Shown here: positions 1-7,683 of the stretch, piece after piece
Layout: each line of letters opens with the position of its first letter
Numbering within the stretch: the stretch's first letter is position 1
DNA from: Thaumasiovibrio occultus
GTDB taxonomy: Bacteria; Pseudomonadota; Gammaproteobacteria; Enterobacterales; Vibrionaceae
Assembly (NCBI GenBank): GCA_019703815.1
Contig: AP023052.1
Coordinates: 2,294,001 to 2,358,000, forward strand
DNA length: 64,000 nucleotides
Direction: 5' to 3'
Translations under genes and position numbers: made by a program
The notes under the pieces: generated by a model
The model's input: only the letters and a program-made list of their open reading frames with translations
Told to the model about the DNA's origin: nothing
The model's database searches: none

Positions 1-75
1 ACCCCCATTGTCACACCTGTGGATATCGATGCTAAACACAGTGTCGGTAAATTCAGCCAACACCCTCACTTTTAA
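1..75 (+). CDS. Possible 3' end of an upstream gene (partial)
   Basis: Reading frame 1 is open from the window edge and ends at a TAA at 73-75, giving a 24-residue C-terminal tail that ends in HPHF. It has no recognisable domain. The fragment is too short to prove coding, because 25 open codons can occur by chance. It would be the last part of a gene entering from the left. The following 250 bases (76-323) hold no gene or clear promoter that I can see. Confidence 0.25.
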   Translation, partial: TPIVTPVDIDAKHSVGKFSQHPHF

Positions 76-323
76 CGGGTCTGCGTACCCCCAAAAAACT
101 GAGGCAACCCCTTAAAAACAGACCGTCACTCGCCGTATTGATTTCACCCGATGCGAAACAGCGAATTCATTACGAGACAACAAGGTCACAGCGAAGCGGC
201 AAGGTTATCGCTAAGCAGCGACGCAATTATTGCGACACAATTCTAAAGACGCTTTTGCCACTCAGACAGCCACCCCCTGCCGCGCCATAATCAGTGCTCC
301 TTTCGTGCAGTAGGACAGCGATA

Positions 324-1487
324 ATGAGCCAGCCTTTCCCTTTTTTCGCCGGTCAACAAGACAGCCTCTCTCTTGGCCAAGTGACCGTGTTAAGCCCAAT
401 GCCCGTGAAAACAGGGATCCGAGACGCCGGCTATTGCACCGCCTTATTGCGCCAAAACAGTACCTTCATCGACATCGGCGGCGCCGCTGGCCTTATCATG
501 CAAGGTCACATGCTCTACACCGTTTTACTCATTGTCGCTGTTGCTTGTGGTCTGGTGTTTTATTTAAGTGGCGGTTGGTATGGCATTGATAGCGCGATTA
601 ACGCCGTGGTTGCACTCGACAACGGGGTTGAAGTGTACGGTATCGACTGGGATGAACTCACGGGACTCCTGATGCTCTATGGTGTTCCCTTAGGCTTTGG
701 CAGCACGGTTACTTGCTACGTTTTTTTCCTTATCTGGCAACAAGCGAGAAAGACTGTTCCAATGCGCTTTCATCGCCAACGCCGTGAAGTCGCAATGGGA
801 AAATGGAACCCCAAAACGCGGCAGGTAGAAATGCGCTATGTCCCTTGGGAGTCTGTGTGCGCGATGGCGAGGCAAAGCGGCAGTGTCACCCCCTATGGCA
901 CCCTCGCGAGCGGTAGTTTATTTATTGGGGTGAACGATGAGAACAATAGCGGCCATTTTTGGAATACCCTTACGCTTGGCACCGCAGACCAATTAGACGC
1001 CGCAATGCAGTGGGAATGGATCCGTCGGTTCATGGAAGAAGCGAGGCTCGATGAACGCCACGGCCAACAGCGTCGTTCCAAAACGTGCCGACATAACGAA
1101 AGCACTATTGATGTAAAAACCACGCTGACCTTTAGCGATCTCATCGATGAATATTGTCGTGAAAACCATCTCGACCGCGCTCAGTTCTCTTTCGGTCGTC
1201 GCCTCTGGTGGGAGCTTAACGGCACACGTATCGGGGTGTTTTTGCACAATCTGTATATGAGTATCGCACGACGCAATAACAGGCACGATCCTGAGTTCGC
1301 TGCATGGAGTCAGCCTCTAGCGAAAAAGCAGTGGGCCAAACCCAGCGAAGCGTTGAATTACTACAACCAAAAACTGAGCCAGAACGACTACCAACGAGGA
1401 CGCACCCTGTTTAACACGGGCGACATTCGCCGCAAATACACCAAATACGGAAAAGCGGAGAAAAATCCTTACCTTGAAATCAGTTAG
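324..1487 (+). CDS. DUF6708-like two-helix membrane protein
   Basis: This is a 387-residue protein of unknown function. Two hydrophobic segments (about residues 63-81 and 114-138) are followed by a cytoplasm-type domain. That domain contains a basic patch (RFHRQRREV), a KWNP...VPWE stretch and a WEWIRRFMEE segment, which resembles the DUF6708 family often found near type VI secretion genes; this assignment is from memory of the family. I chose the ATG at 324 because AGGA lies 8 bases upstream. The GTG 30 bases earlier lacks a ribosome site. No secretion genes are visible beside it, so the context gives no function. It is on the accessory edge of the flagellar cluster and could be recently acquired. 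Confidence 0.5.
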   Translation: MSQPFPFFAGQQDSLSLGQVTVLSPMPVKTGIRDAGYCTALLRQNSTFIDIGGAAGLIMQGHMLYTVLLIVAVACGLVFYLSGGWYGIDSAINAVVALDNGVEVYGIDWDELTGLLMLYGVPLGFGSTVTCYVFFLIWQQARKTVPMRFHRQRREVAMGKWNPKTRQVEMRYVPWESVCAMARQSGSVTPYGTLASGSLFIGVNDENNSGHFWNTLTLGTADQLDAAMQWEWIRRFMEEARLDERHGQQRRSKTCRHNESTIDVKTTLTFSDLIDEYCRENHLDRAQFSFGRRLWWELNGTRIGVFLHNLYMSIARRNNRHDPEFAAWSQPLAKKQWAKPSEALNYYNQKLSQNDYQRGRTLFNTGDIRRKYTKYGKAEKNPYLEIS

Positions 1488-1626
1488 CTCTCCGCTCGAC
1501 TATCTCAGCGCAGAGGTATCCACGCGCATTCTTACCCATCGTCGTAACACATTTCGCGATGAAGGATTGGGCGCAGCACCGATCCTCGATAAACTAAGCG
1601 ACACATCATTTAGTTAGGCGTTAGGT

Positions 1627-2601
1627 ATGTCCGAGTTCACTATTACTGCGCAGCAGCGCGCGCTGATGAATGCCTTGCTCAGCTCATTGGCGACACAAAA
1701 AACGTCATCTACTGCGCCAACTGCTGCAACGACTACTGAAACAACGACAGCAACCAATGCGCCGCTCTCTGCCACGCTCTCGGCTACTGCTCAATCAGCG
1801 GCCTCGCCCTCGGCGGCTTCACTCGGGGCAGTCTCCGCACTCTCGTCCATGCCCAGCTTTGCATGGTTACGACTCGCGCCGCTGTTACCCAAATTGCTAC
1901 CTCTGCTTGGCCCATTACCAAGCGACGTAAAGCGTGAGTTGTCGTCACTGTTTTTACAGTTGCCTGCGCTTTCGCCGCGCTCCTTAGGCTCGAAATCTTC
2001 ACAAGGTAACGGCTTAGGCCAAACGCTAGCGCAAGGGTTACAGCAACAGCAGCAAGCGATGGCCAAGGTACTCAGCGACATCAATCACCCCGACTCGCCG
2101 CTGAGATTGGCGCTGGCACAGCACAATGTGGATGTCGACGATATAGGTGCGCTGATCAGAGTGATTGTCGAGCAACAAGTTCAAGTGCTGAGAAACCCGA
2201 CCGACACGCCTTTTTTATTGTTCTTGTTTCCCGAGCCTCAACCGGTGAAAGTGCAGATACAACCGAAAAAATCCCGCGACAACGCTAAATCGCAAAAACA
2301 AGCGTGGGAGTTATGGCTCCATTTACCGGTGGGCGCTGGCTGGTTAGAAGCATGCGTGACCTACACCGCCGCCTCGACCACCAAAAGGGCGGGATCACCC
2401 GACGGCGCTCAAGGCGCGCTTGCCATTCAACTGTTTGCCTCGGATCACGCGCTATCGCAACGGGCTGAGACCGCGAGCAGTGTGGTGCAACAGCGCCTTG
2501 CTAGCCAAGGGATCGCGGTACACCAATGGCAACACGACGTGCGCACCACCTCGGTGTTTGATGAACCAGCGCCAAGATCAGGCGTATCGATTTCGGTTTA
2601 A
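1627..2601 (+). CDS. FliK-like (hook-length-control-like) protein
   Basis: This 324-residue soluble protein starts with a low-complexity Ala/Ser/Thr region (about residues 25-75), as FliK proteins often do. Its C-terminal 110 residues have the layout of the FliK C-terminal domain: a WELWLHLP strand, GWLEACVTY, then LAIQLFASDHAL and a final helix and strand ending GIAVHQW. FliK C-domains contact the FlhB cytoplasmic domain to switch export specificity. The next gene encodes a stand-alone FlhB-type cytoplasmic domain, which supports the call. The true flagellar fliK is at 22592-24430, so this is a divergent paralogue. The family similarity is judged by eye. Confidence 0.55.
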   Translation: MSEFTITAQQRALMNALLSSLATQKTSSTAPTAATTTETTTATNAPLSATLSATAQSAASPSAASLGAVSALSSMPSFAWLRLAPLLPKLLPLLGPLPSDVKRELSSLFLQLPALSPRSLGSKSSQGNGLGQTLAQGLQQQQQAMAKVLSDINHPDSPLRLALAQHNVDVDDIGALIRVIVEQQVQVLRNPTDTPFLLFLFPEPQPVKVQIQPKKSRDNAKSQKQAWELWLHLPVGAGWLEACVTYTAASTTKRAGSPDGAQGALAIQLFASDHALSQRAETASSVVQQRLASQGIAVHQWQHDVRTTSVFDEPAPRSGVSISV

Positions 2602-2750
2602 CGTCTTTGGTTCAATGAATGGGGTAAAATGTGCGGGGTAAAATATATAGGGTTCAATGCCTTGGGCTCATTAATAGGTTCAATGAATAGAGTCAATGCA
2701 TAAGATTGAACGCTCGCCTGATGATCACAACATCACTAACGGACACGGGA

Positions 2751-3029
2751 ATGACCAAAAAAGCCATCGCGCTAAAATATGAGCAACACGCACCGACCGT
2801 CACCAGCAAAGGTTACGGTGAGCTTGCCAACGCCATGATTGATGAGGCCAAACGCAACCAGCGTTTGATCCATGAAGATGCACAATTGATCCAGTGGTTG
2901 GAAACCCTTGATATCGGTGACGCGATACCCGAGCCCTTATTTGTGGTGATTGCCGAGCTCATTGCGATGAGCTGGTATCTGGATGGAAAAAGCCCTCCGG
3001 GATGGGAGGGCATCAATACGAAAGTGTAA
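2751..3029 (+). CDS. Stand-alone FlhB cytoplasmic-domain homologue
   Basis: This 92-residue protein aligns with the C-terminal part of FlhB after the autocleavage site. The stretch KAIALKYEQHAPTVTSKGYG corresponds to the FlhB stretch FSVALRYDPKLDGAPVVVAKG, and IPEPLFVVIAELIA corresponds to IPDGLFAAVAQVLA. It lacks the membrane domain and the NPxH cleavage motif, so it would resemble pre-cleaved FlhB. Homologues of this type are known (FlhX in epsilonproteobacteria can replace the FlhB C-domain). I chose the ATG at 2751 because the family starts just before the KAIALKY strand. The stop lies 10 bases from the convergent DUF2802 gene. Confidence 0.8.
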   Translation: MTKKAIALKYEQHAPTVTSKGYGELANAMIDEAKRNQRLIHEDAQLIQWLETLDIGDAIPEPLFVVIAELIAMSWYLDGKSPPGWEGINTKV

Positions 3030-3039
3030 CTGACCGTCT

Positions 3040-3462
3040 TTAGCGTCGCAGCTGACGCAAACGCATCATCAGTTCCGCTTCGGCTTTAGGTAAATCACAC
3101 TCTTTCATCAGCTCTTCAATATCGGCCCCCAACTCTGCCATGCGCGAGGCACGGGAGTAGAGTTTATTTTCGGGGTCGTTTTGCATCACGATCTCGCCTT
3201 GGCGATCTTCGAGCATTTCGATCTGGCGCGTCATGTCTGCCAGTTTATTGCCCATGCCTAACGTACCGGATTGAAGTTCTTTAAATTGCTTCGCTAAGCT
3301 TTCCTGCTGCTGACGCGCCGCTTTCATTACCGTTTCTATTGCGGCAATCCGCTTTTCGGCAGCGAGTCTGGCTCGGCGCTCCCGCCGTACCATAATAAAA
3401 CTGATCCCGGATACGATAAGCACCAATACCGCGGGTAACCATTGAAGCAGGAGTTCATTCAT
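3040..3462 (-). CDS. DUF2802 family membrane protein
   Basis: This 140-residue protein has one N-terminal membrane helix (about residues 8-25, LPAVLVLIVSGISFIMV). A long charged coiled-coil stretch follows, then a C-terminal helical region (ELMKECDLPKAEAELMMRLRQLR). DUF2802 proteins are the usual last gene of the Vibrio/Shewanella cheA-parC-parP-cheW cluster. No function is established that I know of. The start is the ATG whose A overlaps the cheW stop (TAATG), which indicates translational coupling. An upstream in-frame start inside cheW is less likely. Confidence 0.8.
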   Translation of the reverse strand: MNELLLQWLPAVLVLIVSGISFIMVRRERRARLAAEKRIAAIETVMKAARQQQESLAKQFKELQSGTLGMGNKLADMTRQIEMLEDRQGEIVMQNDPENKLYSRASRMAELGADIEELMKECDLPKAEAELMMRLRQLRR

Positions 3463-3959
3463 TACAAATAAGCCATTTCGTCCCACTCTTCATCAGAGAG
3501 GAGTTTGTTCAGATCCACCAAGATCAGTAGCTCACCATTACGGTTCGATACACCTTGGATATATTTCGAGCTTTCATCCGTACCCACGCTTGGCGTTGAG
3601 TCGATTTCAGAGGTTTTTAAATAAACCACTTCCGCGACGCTGTCCACCAAAATACCAATCACTTGTTTTTCAGCTTCAATCACCACGATACGGGTGTTGT
3701 CGGTGACATCACCTTGATTGACACCAAAACGGGCACGAGTGTCGATCACGGTCACCACACTACCACGAAGATTGATGATCCCTAAAACATAATCCGGTGC
3801 GCCCGGTACTGGGGCGATTTCAGTGTAACGCAGTACTTCACGTACTTGCATAACATTGATGCCGTAGGTCTCTTCATCTAGCTTGAATGTTACCCACTGC
3901 AGCACCTGATCGTTGCTATCTTCTTTTTTTACTTCTGCGACAGACGTAACCTGTGACAT
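3462..3959 (-). CDS. cheW: Chemotaxis coupling protein CheW
   Basis: CheW is the scaffold that joins methyl-accepting receptors to the kinase CheA in the polar array. The 165-residue protein has a short polar N-terminus. A single CheW domain follows, with the expected VTFKLDEETYGINVMQVREVLRY opening, GIINLRGSVVTVIDTRARFG in the middle and VSNRNGELLILVDL near the end. It lies between parP and the DUF2802 gene on the minus strand, 25 bases after parP, and its stop overlaps the next start. Confidence 0.95.
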   Translation of the reverse strand: MSQVTSVAEVKKEDSNDQVLQWVTFKLDEETYGINVMQVREVLRYTEIAPVPGAPDYVLGIINLRGSVVTVIDTRARFGVNQGDVTDNTRIVVIEAEKQVIGILVDSVAEVVYLKTSEIDSTPSVGTDESSKYIQGVSNRNGELLILVDLNKLLSDEEWDEMAYL

Positions 3960-3984
3960 GTTAGATCCTCATCATTGTTGGTCG

Positions 3985-5718
3985 CTATGCCATAGCTTTA
4001 ACATCAAGGCCAGCGTTGAGCATATTAATTAGTGCCTCTACGTGAATGAGCGCACACATTTTTTCTTTTACCATACCGGCCAACCAGGGGCGTTTACCGG
4101 CTTGTTCTCGCCAACGCACCATATTGGGGGTTAACGATTGGGTTCCGTTGAGTTCATTGCAAGCCAGCCCCCAACGGCTGGATCCCAGCATCACTATGTA
4201 CTGATACTTAGATTTGTACTCGTCATCTTTCAGCATGTCCGGCATCGACCAAAACGCGGTATCGACGACGTCATATTGTTGATCTTTGGTGGTTTGCAGC
4301 CCTAAGTACCACGGCGGTTTGCCCGGTAAATTGTTCAGATGCCCTACCCGATGGATCCCGCCAAGCTCGGCCAGTGGCACCGCAAAGGTGACATCTTGCA
4401 CCACAAAAAACAGCACCTGAAACTCGGCCAAATTATCAATGTTTTGCCATTGCGCTGGCGGCGCTTCACTTTGTGTTTCTAGCGAAGCCTGCTCCGGTGC
4501 GTTTTGGCTTTCTGGCGCATCGTGGATTACCGGCTCTTCAATTAACTCATCAACCACTAACTCATCAATTACCGCCGGCTCGGCATCAGCAACATCTGCG
4601 GCAAACGCTGCGTCTTGCGCGTCGCTTTCAAACTGGCTCTCTGTCGCCAACGCAGCCAGTTGATCGAGCTCGGCTTGAAACGCGCGAGCTTCTGCCAGCG
4701 CTTCTTCACGTGCTGCCTGCGCGAACAAGGCTTCCAGCTCAGCTTCGGAGTCCGAATCGTCGATAAAGCCCACGCTAGGATCGGCACTGCTCTCAATGGC
4801 AGTGGTTTCTGCGGCCTCATCAAGATCGCTTTCCTCAAACGCCGCTAGCTGACTGAGCAGTTTTTCCACGCCAGATAAGTTCACCGCCGGATCAAACGCT
4901 TCAACCAAAGGACGTTCAGCAAAGACGCCTTCGTCTATGCGCTGGAGCTGCGGCTCATATTCCGGCCACGGCGACGAAGCCACTTCGGCTGCGCGCTCTG
5001 TTGCGTCAGGCTCTTCTAGTAACTGCTCTTGCGTGAAAAGCGCGTCTGGCTGCCATTCTTCATCTTGATACAGCGTTTCGTCTTGGCGTTGCTCTTCGTT
5101 CGGCAGCAGCGCTTCGTCTTGCTGAAGCTCTTCAACTGGCTGAGGCTCTTCATTTTGCAAAAGCTCCTCGTCCAGCAGTAGCGTTTCGGCTTGCTCGTGC
5201 TCTTGAGCTAGTAGCCGCTCTTCGTCTTGCCATAGCGCGTCTTGTACCTGCAGTTCTTCTGGCAATCGCGCGTCGGGTGATATCGCCTCTAACGCGCTGG
5301 CAACCAGTGATGACGGTTGGTAGTAGAGATCGTACTCTTCCTCTTCTTCCAACATCGACAGATCGCTGTCGGTAAACGCTTCACATTGTGTCGCTACACC
5401 ATCCGCGTTTTCCGCATGAAGCACAGGTGCTCCATCGCCAGCCAGTTCGCTTTCGATGATCGCTTGCGGGGGTGCCGATGCGGGAAGCGTCTCGGTTGAC
5501 TCGGTCGCCGTATCCTCGGCTGGCAATCGCCAGTTATGGGTGACATAGGCCGACGCGGGAAAAGAGTACGCGTCGGAAATATGCACAAAAACATCTCGCT
5601 TGATCTCCGCCGCAGATGTTGAGGCCTCAGGGGCGCTATCGTCTACGGTTTCATCAAGTAAATCTGCAAAATAATTATCCAGTGCCTGTTCACCAGACAG
5701 GCGATTATTAGCGGTCAT
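3985..5718 (-). CDS. parP: ParP, CheW-like array-positioning protein
   Basis: ParP holds chemosensory arrays at the cell pole by binding ParC, the CheA localisation motif and receptors. The N-terminus (residues 1-60) is the likely ParC-binding part. The C-terminal 150 residues (from about 428) form the CheW-like domain (FQVLFFVVQDVTFAVPLAELGGI). At 577 residues it is longer than I would expect. The extra length comes from a very acidic Glu/Gln/Asp-rich middle with degenerate repeats (residues 156-236, patterns such as LLQNEEPQ, LLPNEEQ, LYQDEEW). The start overlaps the end of parC by 11 bases. Position between parC and cheW is the standard Vibrio order. Confidence 0.88.
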   Translation of the reverse strand: MTANNRLSGEQALDNYFADLLDETVDDSAPEASTSAAEIKRDVFVHISDAYSFPASAYVTHNWRLPAEDTATESTETLPASAPPQAIIESELAGDGAPVLHAENADGVATQCEAFTDSDLSMLEEEEEYDLYYQPSSLVASALEAISPDARLPEELQVQDALWQDEERLLAQEHEQAETLLLDEELLQNEEPQPVEELQQDEALLPNEEQRQDETLYQDEEWQPDALFTQEQLLEEPDATERAAEVASSPWPEYEPQLQRIDEGVFAERPLVEAFDPAVNLSGVEKLLSQLAAFEESDLDEAAETTAIESSADPSVGFIDDSDSEAELEALFAQAAREEALAEARAFQAELDQLAALATESQFESDAQDAAFAADVADAEPAVIDELVVDELIEEPVIHDAPESQNAPEQASLETQSEAPPAQWQNIDNLAEFQVLFFVVQDVTFAVPLAELGGIHRVGHLNNLPGKPPWYLGLQTTKDQQYDVVDTAFWSMPDMLKDDEYKSKYQYIVMLGSSRWGLACNELNGTQSLTPNMVRWREQAGKRPWLAGMVKEKMCALIHVEALINMLNAGLDVKAMA

Positions 5719-6487
5719 CTTGATCTAGTCGTCTCAGATAATTGAGCAAGGTTTTATAGGCATACACTCCTCGACTGCCTTTGGCATACATCGACGGAGG
5801 CATGTGCTTTAAGCTCGCATCCCTGAACTTGGTATCAATCGGCACAGCCGACGCCCAGACTTTGTCTGAATAGCGTGTTTTCAACTCCCGCAGGGTTTGC
5901 ATAGACGCATTGGTGCGCTTGTCGTACATGGTTGGCACGATGCAGACTTTAAACGGAGCTGAGCGCGACTTTTGCATGATCTGCAACGTGCGCATCATTC
6001 GCTCCAAGCCTTTCATCGCCAAAAATTCGGTTTGCACGGGGATCAAAATACGATGGCTACACGCCAGCGCGTTCACCATCATCACCCCTAAAATAGGCGG
6101 GCAATCAATCAGTACATAGTCATACTCATTGCGCAGTGTGTGCAGGGCGCGTTTTAACACCAAGCCCATACCGCCACGATTGCCCATGACTCTATCGAGG
6201 GTGGCCAGCGACATGTGCGCCGGAATAATGTCGATCGCATGAAATGCAGTCTGCATGATAATCGGGCGCACCTCAGTCGCGGTGATCTCTTTTACCTGAA
6301 ACAGATCAAACAGACTGGCACTGACCGACTCGGAATCGATGTTCAAGTAGGTGGTTAACGACGCATGAGGATCGGTATCGACCAGTAACACACGTGCACC
6401 ACGCTCTGCCAATAAACCGGCCAGCGATACCGTGGTCGTGGTTTTACCCACGCCGCCTTTTTGGTTGGCAATACTCCAGATTATCAC
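5708..6487 (-). CDS. parC: ParC, ParA/MinD-like ATPase for array positioning
   Basis: This 259-residue ParA-family ATPase has the deviant Walker A motif KGGVGKTTTT at residues 10-19, VDTDPHASLT for Walker A' and YVLIDCPPILG for Walker B. In Vibrio, ParC marks the pole, recruits ParP and so directs inheritance of chemotaxis arrays. It is distinct from the chromosome-partition ParA: there is no parB partner, and it sits between cheB and parP. The symbol parC follows the Vibrio literature and is not topoisomerase IV. Confidence 0.92.
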   Translation of the reverse strand: MIIWSIANQKGGVGKTTTTVSLAGLLAERGARVLLVDTDPHASLTTYLNIDSESVSASLFDLFQVKEITATEVRPIIMQTAFHAIDIIPAHMSLATLDRVMGNRGGMGLVLKRALHTLRNEYDYVLIDCPPILGVMMVNALACSHRILIPVQTEFLAMKGLERMMRTLQIMQKSRSAPFKVCIVPTMYDKRTNASMQTLRELKTRYSDKVWASAVPIDTKFRDASLKHMPPSMYAKGSRGVYAYKTLLNYLRRLDQDDR

Positions 6488-6496
6488 GACTGCTCC

Positions 6497-7663
6497 TTAG
6501 TGCAGGCCCAGCTCTAGCATGATCCGCTCAGCAATCCGCTCTAGTGGCAGATCTTCGCTTGAGATCCCCGCTTTCGCGACGGCTTGCGGCATACCGTACA
6601 CCACACAGCTATCTTCATCTTGTGCCCAAATCGTGGCGCCGTGCTCTTTGAGCATGCGAGCGCCGTCACGACCATCTGCGCCCATTCCGGTTAACACCAT
6701 CGCGAGCACATCGCCGCCGAACACTTTGGCGGCAGAGCCAAAGGTCACATCCACGCACGGCTTGTAATTCATGCGATCGCCACTATCTAGGATCTTCAAG
6801 CGCGCATTAGCGCCACGGCCATCAATCATCATTTGCAAGCCGCCCGGCGCGAGATACGCTACGCCCGGTTGCAACACGTCGCCATCGCTCGCTTCTTTCA
6901 CTTCAATTTTGCACAGGCTATTCAAACGCGCGGCAAAGGCTGAAGTAAACGTCGCGGGCATATGCTGTACCAATACGATCGGCAGCGGAAATGAACGCGG
7001 CAGTTGGGTTAAGATTTTTTGCAGCGCCACCGGCCCCCCGGTCGAGGTGCCAATCGCCAGCAATTGATATTTTTTACCGGAGCGCTTAAAGCGCGCTCTT
7101 GGCGTCACGCGAGGCGCGGCCAATGAAGTCGTGCGCTCTGCCGCCTGCCCTAATGCTGACGGCCCCGATGCTAATTGACCTGACGCAGAATGCCCTGAGG
7201 TAGACAGCGCATTCGGTGAGGTCGCGGAAGTCATTGGCGTTGGTCTGGCGCGACGCATAAACACGCGCTTTCTCGCCAACTCGGCCACGCGCTGTTGCAG
7301 CAAGCTCACCGCTTCATCGCGATTGCGCGCGATGTCTTCAAACTTCTTCGGAATGAAATCGAGTGCGCCTGCATCCAGCGCATCCAGCGTCGCTTTCGCT
7401 CCATCATGGGTCAGCGACGAGAACATCAAGATCGGCGCAGGCGCCACTTGCATGATCTCGCGCACCGCAGAGATCCCGTCTAACACGGGCATCTCAACGT
7501 CCATCGTAATCACATCCGGCTGTAGCGCCTTTGCTTTCTCGACGGCTTCCTTGCCATTCACCGCGCAGTCGATCACCTCTAAACGCGGATCAGCATTGAT
7601 TATTTCGCTTACACGGCGGCGGAAGAAACTGGAGTCGTCCACCACCAAGACTTTTACTGCCAT
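6497..7663 (-). CDS. cheB: Protein-glutamate methylesterase CheB
   Basis: CheB removes methyl groups from receptors and deamidates glutamines during adaptation. The 388-residue protein has an N-terminal receiver domain with phosphoacceptor D55 (ITMDVEMP). A variable linker (about 140-190) rich in Ser/Gly/Ala contains imperfect ASG/TSG repeats. The C-terminal esterase domain has the catalytic Ser207 (GTSTGGP), His234 (LVQHMP) and Asp330 ([11 protein letters not shown]). It is placed directly after cheA on the minus strand. Confidence 0.96.
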   Translation of the reverse strand: MAVKVLVVDDSSFFRRRVSEIINADPRLEVIDCAVNGKEAVEKAKALQPDVITMDVEMPVLDGISAVREIMQVAPAPILMFSSLTHDGAKATLDALDAGALDFIPKKFEDIARNRDEAVSLLQQRVAELARKRVFMRRARPTPMTSATSPNALSTSGHSASGQLASGPSALGQAAERTTSLAAPRVTPRARFKRSGKKYQLLAIGTSTGGPVALQKILTQLPRSFPLPIVLVQHMPATFTSAFAARLNSLCKIEVKEASDGDVLQPGVAYLAPGGLQMMIDGRGANARLKILDSGDRMNYKPCVDVTFGSAAKVFGGDVLAMVLTGMGADGRDGARMLKEHGATIWAQDEDSCVVYGMPQAVAKAGISSEDLPLERIAERIMLELGLH

Positions 7664-7683
7664 GTAATCACTCTAGCTAAGCG

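Noticed and set aside
1474-1617. 47-codon frame starting TTG, overlapping the end of the DUF6708-like gene
   Set aside because: It has no ribosome site and no recognisable domain, and it is short enough to occur by chance; it could be the remnant of a lost gene, but I cannot show it.
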